Virus record (IMG/VR): IMGVR_UViG_3300028034_000003
Location: 1-60,475 of that record
Length of the DNA stretch: 60,475 nucleotides
Source: a virus
Reading direction: 5' to 3' (one strand)
A program made the translations under genes and the position numbers. The notes under the pieces were generated by a model. That model did not search any database. It was not told the DNA's origin and saw only the letters and a list, made by a program, of their open reading frames with translations. Below are positions 25,465-34,147 of the stretch, piece after piece (within the stretch, counting starts at the first letter, position 1; each line of letters starts with the position of its first letter).

Positions 25465-26343
25465 TTAAATGTCGGAAAGTTTACAGAATGCCACATCATT
25501 TCTGATACGGGGCACAAGTGCTTCCATTACACGGCCAAACACATTTCCAGATTTCTCAAGTGTTTCCATGGACATGGTTACATCCTGTGCAATTGCGAGA
25601 TCAGCATACTGAGTATCAGGTGTAGCACAAAGTAGTCCAGTACCAGCAGTCATGGTTGGGGTAACATATACATTTCCACCGCCAACACCAACTTCACCGG
25701 GTGTACCATCACCAGCACCACCTCTAATCATTTCACGGACAATATCAAGTTCAGATTTGTCAGAGGTAGTTGCCCTTGGCCCTACAATCTCATTGTACTG
25801 TTCTTCGTTAAGCACGAGGTTGTATGGTGGGTAGATTTTATCAGCCATGAGGAGTTGCATAGCACCCTTCACAGCAGCGATTGCATTACCTGCCGTACCA
25901 AAGTCCATGGTAGTACTGTAGTCGTTACCAGCGCCATCGTATAGCCCGTTATAGTCTCCCTTACCAGTTATGATAAGTTCATCTTCAAGTTCGGCAACTT
26001 TGGCTGCGGCTGCCTCAGCATTAGATGTGTCCAAAGGCTGACCAGTCCTACGTGAGGATGCAAGGTCACGACTATCAATTTCAAATTCCTTGTGAATAAT
26101 TGGAATGTCGATCTTGGAATTTGTATATCCTACACTGTCCTGATTCTCAGTAAGTTTCATACTGAGTGCAGCGTCAGACATATCGTTCAGTTTGTTGTAA
26201 TCAATCTGCTGTACACCGATTCCAAATGGAGAGCCCGGGGCAATTGCGATTAGATTACGACCTATAATCTTTTTCCTGATAACGTTTGTTACAACGTCAT
26301 CATACATTGTGTACTGTTGTTCAGTAAGTGGATGTCCTGCCAT
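25465..26343 (-). CDS. Major capsid protein, HK97/encapsulin-like fold
   Basis: The 292-aa product has the look of encapsulin-related HK97 capsid proteins: an N-arm (EQQYTMYDDVVTNVIRKKI), KIDIPIIHKEFEIDSRDL (E-loop region), AAAAKVAELEDELIITGKGD, a spine-helix segment and a terminal SGNVFGRVMEALVPRIRNDV. It is preceded by the decoration and protease/scaffold genes, as in HK97-like viruses. GC content is higher than in neighbours, common for highly expressed capsid genes. Confidence 0.8.
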   Translation of the reverse strand: MAGHPLTEQQYTMYDDVVTNVIRKKIIGRNLIAIAPGSPFGIGVQQIDYNKLNDMSDAALSMKLTENQDSVGYTNSKIDIPIIHKEFEIDSRDLASSRRTGQPLDTSNAEAAAAKVAELEDELIITGKGDYNGLYDGAGNDYSTTMDFGTAGNAIAAVKGAMQLLMADKIYPPYNLVLNEEQYNEIVGPRATTSDKSELDIVREMIRGGAGDGTPGEVGVGGGNVYVTPTMTAGTGLLCATPDTQYADLAIAQDVTMSMETLEKSGNVFGRVMEALVPRIRNDVAFCKLSDI

Positions 26344-26790
26344 TTAAATCAAACTCCTTATCCTTATTGCACCTGCTGAAGAAATTGTCTCCTCAGCCAC
26401 ACCTACAATCATGTCAGGTGTCATAGTGGCGTCATCGAATGCAGCAACTTTTCCATCTGCTGCGGCTGCTACACGGGCACCTTTATCTACTGCTCCAGCA
26501 GCAGTTGCTATAACATGAATGCCGGGGCCATTAATCACAGTTGCCATATCACCGGCTTCATATGCAGTGTCAATATCATCTGGTTTATAAGTAGCATACG
26601 TCTGCTCATATCCCAAAAATCCGATTGCGTCTCCTGCGGCTGTACCGATTGCACATTCGTCATCGGCTGTACCTGCTTTTACCAGTCTGCCGGGCTTACA
26701 TTCGGTTACAGTTCCAGTTACAGTGAGAACCTGAATATTAGGTGTACCACTAGCAACAACTTTATTATTTGGATTTACAAAATTTCCCAT
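26344..26790 (-). CDS. Capsid decoration-like protein (148 aa)
   Basis: Small beta-rich, Ala/Gly/Thr-rich protein (VTGTVTECKPGRLVKAGTAD, GPGIHVIATAAGAVDKGARV) typical of DUF2190-like decoration or stabilising proteins encoded just before the capsid gene. Gap to the capsid start is nil. Confidence 0.6.
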   Translation of the reverse strand: MGNFVNPNNKVVASGTPNIQVLTVTGTVTECKPGRLVKAGTADDECAIGTAAGDAIGFLGYEQTYATYKPDDIDTAYEAGDMATVINGPGIHVIATAAGAVDKGARVAAAADGKVAAFDDATMTPDMIVGVAEETISSAGAIRIRSLI

Positions 26791-26809
26791 AATTTATTCC
26801 TCCGAGTAA

Positions 26810-28132
26810 TTATTTGCTGACCCATTTGCCATTGACAATTCCGCCAATGGTAAAGCCATCAGATTTCTTTCCTGCCTCAGGTGCAGTAAATTCACTTGCC
26901 TCAATTTCCTCTTCAGGCTCTTCTTCCTGTTCGCTTGCCTTTGCCTCTTCCTGTACAGCAATGGCACGTTTCACAGATGCATGAATAGTCTGAATAGTAG
27001 CGAGTGGCATTCCTTCTTCGGGTTCAAATTCTGGATCCCAAGCCTTAATTTCCTCAACAAGTGATGCAGCAATCTCACTGTCACGCCTATTGATTTCATC
27101 CTTAAGTTCTTTGATTTCAGAATCTTTTGCCTCAATCTCATCCTTATGTGTATCTTCAAGACTTTTCATCTTTGCTTCGAGGGCTTCATAATCAGCCTTC
27201 GCAATTACTTCGGGTTCGCTATCATTTGCCATAGAGATTTCTCCATTAGTAGTAGATTTATTTACGCTAATATTTACGGTATATTCTGGTGTACCAGATA
27301 CAGTATCCCCAACTTTCGTATCGGAATATTCAAGTAGTTCATAACTGCCTTCGCCGTAATAAGTAACGTAATTGGTAATTTGCCGTTCAACATCTTTTTC
27401 AGATTCACCCATATCATCCCAAATGACTACTTCATCAATTTTTATTGTGTCGCCTGCATCATTTGTTCGGGCTAAATCGTACTCAGATGATTTGATCTTT
27501 TCTTGCCTCTTTTCGCTTGCGGTAACAATTTTTTCATCAAATTGTTCTTTGGCAAGAATACCGCATCCATCTTTTGCTGGACATGCTGGCTGTTCAGGGT
27601 AAAAAATTATCCCAACTCCAGTACCATCAAAAGAGAGAATATTTCCATCATCATCACTGTCAAGTACATTTGCTTCAATAGAAACACCGGTTGGTTCACC
27701 GTCACGAATACGTTTAGCAGTTTCTTCATTATCTACTTTAATATTCATCATAACCATTTGCGTTTCTTCATCATACCATGAAGATACAATGACACCATCA
27801 TCCAATCTTCCATGATTGAGAGTAATAATCCCATCATTCCATGATTCAGCATATGTTTTAAGTGCTTCTTCTGTAAAAACATATTTTTTACCATATGCAC
27901 CAAAAGATTTACTTCCAACCTTTGCTGCTGCTATTGTAAAAATATTTTCATCTTCAGTAGCGATAATTTTTATAGGTATGGTTGATGTAACACTACCCAC
28001 ATTATTATCTTCAGTTATATCATCACTCCCTTCTACCTGTTCCTGTATTTCAGCACAGTATGCCTCTGGGTCTTCTTTATCCTGATTCTGCTTCACACAA
28101 TCTTTAAAGTTTTCATAGGGCCCAAAAGGCAT
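26810..28132 (-). CDS. Prohead protease fused to scaffold
   Basis: The 440-aa product starts with MPFGPYENFKDCVKQNQ and a Cys-containing segment, then a protease-like region with ITLNHGRLDDG (His), GEPTGVSIEANV (Ser) and a Cys-rich QPACPAKDGCG. The last about 140 residues are a coiled coil rich in Glu/Lys (EALEAKMKSLEDTHKDEIEA) acting as scaffold. This protease-scaffold fusion is common upstream of HK97-type capsid genes. His/Ser assignment is by pattern. Confidence 0.65.
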   Translation of the reverse strand: MPFGPYENFKDCVKQNQDKEDPEAYCAEIQEQVEGSDDITEDNNVGSVTSTIPIKIIATEDENIFTIAAAKVGSKSFGAYGKKYVFTEEALKTYAESWNDGIITLNHGRLDDGVIVSSWYDEETQMVMMNIKVDNEETAKRIRDGEPTGVSIEANVLDSDDDGNILSFDGTGVGIIFYPEQPACPAKDGCGILAKEQFDEKIVTASEKRQEKIKSSEYDLARTNDAGDTIKIDEVVIWDDMGESEKDVERQITNYVTYYGEGSYELLEYSDTKVGDTVSGTPEYTVNISVNKSTTNGEISMANDSEPEVIAKADYEALEAKMKSLEDTHKDEIEAKDSEIKELKDEINRRDSEIAASLVEEIKAWDPEFEPEEGMPLATIQTIHASVKRAIAVQEEAKASEQEEEPEEEIEASEFTAPEAGKKSDGFTIGGIVNGKWVSK

Positions 28133-28199
28133 TCATTCACCTCGTATAGTCCTATATCCCTTTATATAACTAACCCTATATTAATCTTTCTATTTTATG

Positions 28200-28230
28200 T
28201 AAAGTTTTATAGGTTTGTATTTAATATTGG
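28200..28230 (-). promoter_or_regulatory. Archaeal promoter for the capsid-tail operon
   Basis: The minus strand reads ATACAAACCTATAAAAC, a BRE/TATA-like box about 75 nt upstream of the protease-scaffold gene, adjacent to the inverted-repeat element. Confidence 0.5.
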
Positions 28231-28333
28231 CCTTATTCTCTATATATTAAAGTAAACAGAATTATTTTATTTCTGTGTACTTTAAGCATAGGGTGTAATA
28301 AAAAATTGAGAAATTATTACTCTCAGTTATATT
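28228..28333 (-). repeat. About 110-bp element, copy B (inverted relative to copy A)
   Basis: The reverse complement of this stretch matches 8755-8868 over most of its length. The internal palindrome is TTAAAGTAAACAGAA at 28247-28261 and TTCTGTGTACTTTAA at 28271-28285, with one mismatch. It lies between the end of the portal/gp10 unit and the promoter of the capsid operon. Confidence 0.75.
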
Positions 28334-28779
28334 TGTCCTTTCATTGTTTCATCAAACAGCAAAGTGATGCCTTTTTTCTCTCTTTCCCATGTTGGTTGAA
28401 TAAATGGTCTAGCAGGAATATTAGCATCTGGTGCTCCATATTCATGCACTAATGCTATTGCTGCTCTATCATCAGGTGCATCTTCATGAACACCTACAGT
28501 AATATATTTACCATGATCACGATACTCAATAGAGTCACGCATTGCACCACTTTCTATCAAAATTTTACTATGTCCTTTACGAGAAATAGTGACTGGACTT
28601 AATACAGGCCAGTCACCCAATTCTTCATCTATTGTACGTTTCATCTCAGATTCTAATTTTCTACCAGCCACCTCTTTAGCGACTTCTTCACCCGCTTTTA
28701 ATGCTGCGATAGTTTTTGCTAATTTGGAAAATGCTTTTCTACCTGAAAATTTAACTTTTATCATCCTCAAGTTCCCCAA
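28327..28779 (-). CDS. HK97 gp10-like / virion morphogenesis protein
   Basis: The 150-aa product shows the hallmark of this head-tail completion family: a helical N-terminus, ILIESGAMRDSIEYR, then ALVHEYGAPDANIPARPFIQ. Family members help join head and tail. It overlaps the portal gene by 29 nt. It lies before the capsid genes, earlier than usual. Confidence 0.75.
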   Translation of the reverse strand: MGNLRMIKVKFSGRKAFSKLAKTIAALKAGEEVAKEVAGRKLESEMKRTIDEELGDWPVLSPVTISRKGHSKILIESGAMRDSIEYRDHGKYITVGVHEDAPDDRAAIALVHEYGAPDANIPARPFIQPTWEREKKGITLLFDETMKGQI

Positions 28780-30334
28780 TTCTTTGTGAAAGTATCGCTA
28801 CTTTTTGCTCAATAGGTATTTTAGAATAAAGGGCAGGGTCACCACCCTCATCTGACATTTTTTGCGCCTCTTCCTTGGTCAAGCCTCTTTCATCAGTCTG
28901 TTCACCATCACCATTTTTATCAGTAAATGGACTTTGCTGAAAAAGATTTGGATGATACTGATTATTTGGGTCAGCAGGGTCATCTTCAGGTGCTATTGGA
29001 TTAAGTCCTATGCCTTCACGCCCTTCACCAAGTCTAGCAAGACCATGCTTATATGCTGTAGTCCATGCCTCAATAAGTTCTTTTAGTTCAGCAAAGTCAG
29101 TAACATTGTAATTCAGGAAAACCTCATTCCAATCCTTTTTACTATATTTCTTACCCCTTGCCTCAAGGACACGTTTAACAAAATCGAAAGTGCCGATTTG
29201 TATTGCTGATAGCAATTGTAGTCCAAAAGTATTCATGAATGTTACAGTGACTTTACCAATAGCATATGATGAACTGGACTCATAGCCTAATGCTGATAAA
29301 GGAATGCCCAACCTTGTAGCAATAGACATATCTACTTTTTTCACAATGTTCATACAATCTGCATAGGTATTTTGACCGCCAACCTGTGCAATCTTAGTAT
29401 TTGCATCATGTACATATCCCTGAGTTACGTCAATAGACGTATCATCCTTGTTGAGATTGACTAATCCATTCCTATAGTCTTCCAGAATACCTTCAGCATT
29501 CCTACGGGCTGCGTTAATGCGCTCTTCCATTGTGCCTGAGTATTGATTAATGTCTAATACAGCATCAAGTGGTACTGAATGGTCTGTACGAGGAACATTT
29601 TCATGTCTCCATGCTATATCATCCCTAATTGATTGATATTTCCATCGAACCATATTCTTTAATGATTCTAATGGGCTAGTGCCCCATACACCAAATGTAT
29701 TGCGCCCCATAATATCTTTTGACCAATTGCCTCTATTATTAAGAGAAATATGCCATACAATATCGCCGGGGTATGATTGTGTTTCAGTCACGCCCGGTCT
29801 TGTATATGATTCATTTAGCAAATATTTATCTCTACTTCTAATAACATAATTGCTTACCATTCCTTTCTGTACGCCGCTATCTATTATTGTCAGAATGTTT
29901 ATTGGTACAGGATAGACTTCATCAAGATTTTTTAAAGATGTGCTTGCCCTTTTGTACAATTTTGCTGGTACTTGAACAACATCGCCATCTCTGGATAAAT
30001 CATGTACGATGTTTGGTAAAATGTGTTCAAATCCTATCTCACCAAGTACATCTTTAACATCTTCAAGAAGTTCTTCATTTCCGCTCTTTGTAATTGCAGG
30101 TTGATCATATGCCTTAGCAACTACTGCCGAAATTCTTGTAAGTGCTGAAGAAATTTCGCTATCAAAATCAGTCATAGTGCGATATGTGTCGTATTTATTG
30201 CGCACATCATGACTTCTATTTGTAAACTTTTCACGGCTCGGAATAGTTAAGAAATCATCAAATTCTTGTACAAGGTCACGCACTCCGGCAGTGACCATAA
30301 CTGGTTCTTTAGATTCATTATCATCATTTGTCAT
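28751..30334 (-). CDS. Portal protein
   Basis: The 527-aa product follows the terminase large subunit by 1 nt and has portal-like features: a helical N-terminal part, GDIVWHISLNNRGNW, TSPLESLKNMVRWKYQSIRD and TRLGIPLSALGYESSSSYAI, with an acidic/disordered C-terminus. Portals form the dodecameric ring through which DNA is packaged. Strong synteny. Confidence 0.8.
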   Translation of the reverse strand: MTNDDNESKEPVMVTAGVRDLVQEFDDFLTIPSREKFTNRSHDVRNKYDTYRTMTDFDSEISSALTRISAVVAKAYDQPAITKSGNEELLEDVKDVLGEIGFEHILPNIVHDLSRDGDVVQVPAKLYKRASTSLKNLDEVYPVPINILTIIDSGVQKGMVSNYVIRSRDKYLLNESYTRPGVTETQSYPGDIVWHISLNNRGNWSKDIMGRNTFGVWGTSPLESLKNMVRWKYQSIRDDIAWRHENVPRTDHSVPLDAVLDINQYSGTMEERINAARRNAEGILEDYRNGLVNLNKDDTSIDVTQGYVHDANTKIAQVGGQNTYADCMNIVKKVDMSIATRLGIPLSALGYESSSSYAIGKVTVTFMNTFGLQLLSAIQIGTFDFVKRVLEARGKKYSKKDWNEVFLNYNVTDFAELKELIEAWTTAYKHGLARLGEGREGIGLNPIAPEDDPADPNNQYHPNLFQQSPFTDKNGDGEQTDERGLTKEEAQKMSDEGGDPALYSKIPIEQKVAILSQRIGELEDDKS

Positions 30335-30335
30335 A

Positions 30336-31838
30336 TTAATACCTCAATGAAACTGGCGGTATGGATATTCTATTCTCATGCATCTGGTATCCCCATAATG
30401 CCAATGCGCTGCCCCAGAACTCATCACCATGATGATTTTTATTGCGCTTTGCATCAAGCGAATCATATGGTACTGAATGCAAATCTTTAATATATTCTGG
30501 ATAATTAAGAAATAGCAATCGACCTTCATCAGCCTCTTTCTTCATATGAGTAGCCATTGCTCTTTTAATTGGTATGGAAATTTTTCCATCCTTTCTAACA
30601 TTTTTATCTGCTTTTCTATATAAATATTGATTATCTGGTTCAATGATGTGCCTTGTAGAGAAATTTATTCCAATCACTTCAGTTTGCAGCTGCTCTTTAG
30701 CATAATGGTAAAATCCTGTACCCGGGCCTGTCATATCTATAGTCACATATTTGAAATTAAATGCTCTATGCAAACTTTTTAATAGTTGAACTTGGTGAGG
30801 CGTATCATGCTTTTGTACAGCAACTCTTTTGCGATGTATCCAACCTTGTGGCACTTTTTCAAAAATTTCAAATGCAGACATATCTTTTTCAGTAGCAAAG
30901 TCAATACCACATACATATATGCCGAATCCTTCTCTGGCATCCTGCTCTATCATATATGGTTCTCTGGATGCCCTATAAAGAAGTGCAGTAGGCATGAATG
31001 ATGTTGCGCCATCTTCTGGTTGGCACATCGTCTCCTGCATAAACGCTATCGGGTCACTCTTTCTATCCCGTTCAAGCATATCTATATTCATCCATGGGGC
31101 GATAGGTTTAATCCAACCTTGCTCAATTTGATACGGTATAGGCTTCTTTATATCAAACTTTTCTGGATCAAACATAGGTACTGAAAATTCCTTATAACCA
31201 AAATCTTCAGCATTTTCAAGAAGTCTCCAAAACTCGTTTTCTGTACCATTGACAGTTGAAAGAATATTTAATTGGCCGCCTTCAGAAACACATCTATCAC
31301 CAGCAATCTTTATTTTGCGTGGATATTCATGGAAAGCAAATTCATCATATACGACAAAAACTGAACGATAACTACGTAAAGAGTCAGGTTTTTGCCCCGG
31401 AACTACAAAAATTGTACTTCCATTATCTAATACACATCGAGTAGTCACATCTTGCCGCCTATTAAAAAAGCCGTCTATTTGTGTATTGTCAGCCAATTCA
31501 ATTGACCAATCTATTGGCACAGATGCCTGTTCACCTGTTATAGATGCTACTGGTATTGTTTGTTTTCTGAATCTGTGTGAAACCATCAAAGCATCCATCA
31601 TTGTAGTAGCAGTTGCCCCGACACCCCTTGCTTTACGCCAGATACGGTGAGGATAGTCTTTCATGGCAAGCATACAATGAGCGTGATAATTTATTTGATA
31701 TTTTTCAGGCCTATAAGGAAATAATTCACCTTTAGCATTTTTCATGTTAAAAGTATTACAGAGCAAGTTGACATAATTTCTTTGGCGTTTGTCATAATCT
31801 TGCTCCTCCATATATTCATTTATCTGATCTAAATTCAT
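30336..31838 (-). CDS. Terminase large subunit
   Basis: The 500-aa product has an ATPase domain with WRKARGVGATATT (Walker A-type, about 66-78), VFVVYDEFAFHEYP (Walker B with catalytic Glu), LSTVNGTENEFW (coupling motif), and a RNase H-like nuclease domain with GIDFATEKDMSAF, VTIDMTGPGTGFY and HGDEFWGSALALW (three Asp sites). It packages DNA into the prohead. No good ribosome site precedes the ATG, so the message may be leaderless. The candidate small subunit is encoded about 14 kb away. Confidence 0.9.
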   Translation of the reverse strand: MNLDQINEYMEEQDYDKRQRNYVNLLCNTFNMKNAKGELFPYRPEKYQINYHAHCMLAMKDYPHRIWRKARGVGATATTMMDALMVSHRFRKQTIPVASITGEQASVPIDWSIELADNTQIDGFFNRRQDVTTRCVLDNGSTIFVVPGQKPDSLRSYRSVFVVYDEFAFHEYPRKIKIAGDRCVSEGGQLNILSTVNGTENEFWRLLENAEDFGYKEFSVPMFDPEKFDIKKPIPYQIEQGWIKPIAPWMNIDMLERDRKSDPIAFMQETMCQPEDGATSFMPTALLYRASREPYMIEQDAREGFGIYVCGIDFATEKDMSAFEIFEKVPQGWIHRKRVAVQKHDTPHQVQLLKSLHRAFNFKYVTIDMTGPGTGFYHYAKEQLQTEVIGINFSTRHIIEPDNQYLYRKADKNVRKDGKISIPIKRAMATHMKKEADEGRLLFLNYPEYIKDLHSVPYDSLDAKRNKNHHGDEFWGSALALWGYQMHENRISIPPVSLRY

Positions 31839-31874
31839 ATATGGAACTATGTATTATAAATATTTAAACTTTTC

Positions 31875-32057
31875 TTAAAAAAGTTCCTCTAATGCTGCCA
31901 TTCCTTCAGAAATTGTTAATTTTCCATCTTCCATACCCTCTCTAATCTCAGAAAATGCGGCTTTTTTCTTGGATATTGGGATAGATTTCCAATATCCATA
32001 CAAAATTCCTGCACCTGTAACAACTCCGCCAACAAATGTCGCAATTAAATCTTCCAT
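31875..32057 (-). CDS. Small membrane protein (60 aa)
   Basis: One N-terminal membrane helix (LIATFVGGVVTGAGILYGYW) followed by a soluble helical tail ending in ALEELF. Ribosome site GGAGAATAA. It lies upstream of terminase and next to the IS605-like element. Function unknown. Confidence 0.5.
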   Translation of the reverse strand: MEDLIATFVGGVVTGAGILYGYWKSIPISKKKAAFSEIREGMEDGKLTISEGMAALEELF

Positions 32058-32068
32058 TATTTATTCTC

Positions 32069-32305
32069 CGTGAACTACACCACGCTTACGCATGGTGCTT
32101 CCTGCTTCATTCTTTTTCCCAACGGAAACAAGTCCACAGGCTCTTCCCGTAGTTCCTACGGTGTTTTAAATATATTCAGTTTACTTGGTTATCATAAACT
32201 TATACATTATATTATGCAATTAACATTATTTAAATATTGTGTAAACCCACCATTGACGCATTCATCTCCCCCCTTACGGAAGGAGTCTTCTGCTTTAACA
32301 GATAA
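32069..32305. mobile_element. IS200/IS605-type MITE or relic
   Basis: This non-coding stretch has hairpins near both ends with the same TTAC loop: 32078-32097 (CACCACGC/GCATGGTG) and 32266-32285 (CTCC.../...GGAG), plus a perfect CCGTAG-TTC-CTACGG hairpin at 32147-32161. The flanking wording (GCTTCCTGCTTCATTC at the left, ATTCATCTCC...GGAGTCTTCTG at the right) recalls ends of archaeal IS200/IS605 and IS1341-like elements. No transposase or TnpB frame remains. Ends are approximate. Confidence 0.5.
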
Positions 32306-32314
32306 ACATATTAA

Positions 32315-32629
32315 TCATATTCCTAGCATATCAGCATCAATCTTTGATCCACGGGCAAATGATAATATCTCTGCTTTGTTCTGGTCAAGATATGCCTGCA
32401 GATCAGACATCGTGTCGATATACACAGTGCTGCCAGAACTATCCTGATAAGAGTCCGGGAAAGTCCACCAGAGCGCAGTCTCATCGTATTTGTATATCGT
32501 CTGTTCTTCTTCGGTCATCTCGTCAATGCGAGTGACGGTTTCCAGATTCCAGCGGCAGAGTAATCTAACTCTGCCATTTTTGACCTTATCTATATAAATT
32601 TCCTGTGGTTGTATAGTTGATTGTACCAT
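32315..32629 (-). CDS. Small protein downstream of the receptor gene (104 aa)
   Basis: Start chosen at the ATG behind GATGAGGTTTTT; a longer frame upstream only overlaps the receptor gene. The product (VQSTIQPQEIYIDKVKNGRV... LWWTFPDSYQDSSGSTVYID) looks like a tail-fibre accessory or chaperone. Not similar to the Avd helical bundle of diversity-generating retroelements. Confidence 0.5.
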   Translation of the reverse strand: MVQSTIQPQEIYIDKVKNGRVRLLCRWNLETVTRIDEMTEEEQTIYKYDETALWWTFPDSYQDSSGSTVYIDTMSDLQAYLDQNKAEILSFARGSKIDADMLGI

Positions 32630-32642
32630 ATTAAAAACCTCA

Positions 32643-32765
32643 TCACTGCGGGATGAACTCGAAGCGAGCGCCGAAAATCCGATCCGAAAGCGAAGACCCG
32701 TCACGCGAAGCCAGACAACCGACCCCCGCACCCGACCCGTCAGCCCAACGCCCGCCGGAGAGCAA
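32643..32765 (-). other. Candidate variable region (VR) of a diversity-generating system
   Basis: The last about 120 nt of the receptor gene are GC-rich in an AT-rich genome and strikingly poor in adenine on the coding strand: only 2 A in the 60 nt of 32701-32760. Adenine loss is the mark of A-specific mutagenic retrohoming. The encoded end (LLSGGRWADGSGAG... RIFGARFEF) matches the variable face of C-type-lectin-like receptors. Confidence 0.55.
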
Positions 32766-33935
32766 AATGTTTGTTTCTCCTGCATCATGCACATAGAAAT
32801 AATCACACATGTAGGTACTGCTGCTACCGCTTGTCTCTGAACCGATTAACAGATATTGCAGCAGGTTTTCTGTCTCCACATCCGATTGGTAGCCGTCTGT
32901 GGTTATGGGGGCAACTGTGCTGGCCTCATATTCTCCTGCAGCAAGGTCTCCTGCAAGTACTCCTGTCCCGTCACGTGGAGTGATACGGTATTCTGAATCT
33001 ACTGCGTTATATCCGATACAGAATGTCCATACGTTGCCCCATATATTTTCGATTCCGCGGTATACAATCGGAGTATATCCGTTTGAACCTGTTCCTGTTC
33101 CAGTTCCATTTGTGCCGATGTTGGTATCTGCCGAATCTGCACCTGTGAGTACACCTGCAAAACCAGTTCCGTCCACTTTGTCGACTATTCCTCTACCAAG
33201 TGCGGATTGTGAATTAAGGGAACCCATTTCAGTATAGAAGAGCAATCTGATAGCAGACATTGTCCAGATATTCATGCAGCCGTAACCATCACCGATATTT
33301 CCAGCGTAGGTTTCTGCATCATCTATCGTGAATCTACCTGTGTTCGGCAGATCAGGATACGCAACTCCTCCGGTCACGGGTGTTTTCCCGGTGGCTGATT
33401 GTAGTTTGAATGTGGTATCAAGAATTCCTGATGCCTCATATGCAGAGACAAATATCCTATCCTTGCTGACACCACCACGCATCACATGTGATGGGAATTC
33501 TTCAAATCCTGCAAGTTGTGTCGGTGATAACCAATACATTTTATATCTATCATCTGCATAAAATTTAGCATGAAAACGTGGAATCGAAACCATAACGTTT
33601 CCAGATGCACCAGTTAAGTCAAGTCCATCGCCACGAGCATTGTCACCGTAGGTAACTTCGCCTGTATCAGGGTCAATCACACATCTCCAAATATTACCCC
33701 ATATTGCATGGTTGTCAAAAAATGCTGTATCTGGATTTATTTCATTCCCATTAATGTCAATATGCGTAAGTGATGGTGAACTACTTACAGTATCCCATTT
33801 GATGCCTATAGGCATCATACTCTGGAGTGTTCCAACATCATCCATTGTCGCCCTGTTTTTTATTTCCGTAACAAGTGTATTGTATTCGGCTGCTGTTAAT
33901 TCACTACCATTTGTTTTTATATCATCCCATGCCAT
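32643..33935 (-). CDS. Mtd-like C-type-lectin receptor-binding protein
   Basis: The 430-aa product has the look of Mtd/formylglycine-enzyme-like C-type-lectin proteins that phages vary to change host tropism: an N-terminal shaft part (MAWDDIKTNGSELTAAEYNT), a central domain (NIWTMSAIRLLFYTEMGSLN) and a C-terminal lectin-like end with the motif GGRWADGSGAG. The variable-looking C-terminus is discussed under the candidate VR. It has its own upstream region shared with the divergent rightward operon. Confidence 0.65.
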   Translation of the reverse strand: MAWDDIKTNGSELTAAEYNTLVTEIKNRATMDDVGTLQSMMPIGIKWDTVSSSPSLTHIDINGNEINPDTAFFDNHAIWGNIWRCVIDPDTGEVTYGDNARGDGLDLTGASGNVMVSIPRFHAKFYADDRYKMYWLSPTQLAGFEEFPSHVMRGGVSKDRIFVSAYEASGILDTTFKLQSATGKTPVTGGVAYPDLPNTGRFTIDDAETYAGNIGDGYGCMNIWTMSAIRLLFYTEMGSLNSQSALGRGIVDKVDGTGFAGVLTGADSADTNIGTNGTGTGTGSNGYTPIVYRGIENIWGNVWTFCIGYNAVDSEYRITPRDGTGVLAGDLAAGEYEASTVAPITTDGYQSDVETENLLQYLLIGSETSGSSSTYMCDYFYVHDAGETNILLSGGRWADGSGAGVGCLASRDGSSLSDRIFGARFEFIPQ

Positions 33936-34054
33936 TATACCACATACATAATACTCATAAATAAATTACATATAATACAATATAAATATGTCTCTTAAAC
34001 TATTTAAGTTTTGCTATACCAATAACCTTTTATCCTTTTGGGTTTTATTTATTT
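33936..34054. other. Divergent intergenic region
   Basis: AT-rich gap between the leftward receptor gene and the rightward phosphoesterase operon. TATA-like tracts occur on both strands (ATACAATATAAATATG on plus); no clear repeat or hairpin. Confidence 0.4.
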
Positions 34055-34147
34055 ATGATGCTGTCAAAAATTTTAGAATTTTTTAAGCGCCGTAAAGGTT
34101 TGAAGAAGTACGAACACCGTATGTCAATAAGGAGAGTGAAAGTCTGA
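34055..34147 (+). CDS. Short basic ORF (30 aa) before the phosphoesterase
   Basis: MMLSKILEFFKRRKGLKKYE... ends in TGA inside the CTGA that begins the next gene. No ribosome site is obvious before the ATG pair. It may be a leader peptide coupling translation into the CTG start of the phosphoesterase. Confidence 0.3.
   Translation: MMLSKILEFFKRRKGLKKYEHRMSIRRVKV

Noticed and set aside
32630-32806. N-terminal extension of the 104-aa gene
   Set aside because: Overlaps the receptor gene end in another frame; Arg/Ser-rich because of the GC-rich variable region. A good ribosome site marks the later ATG.
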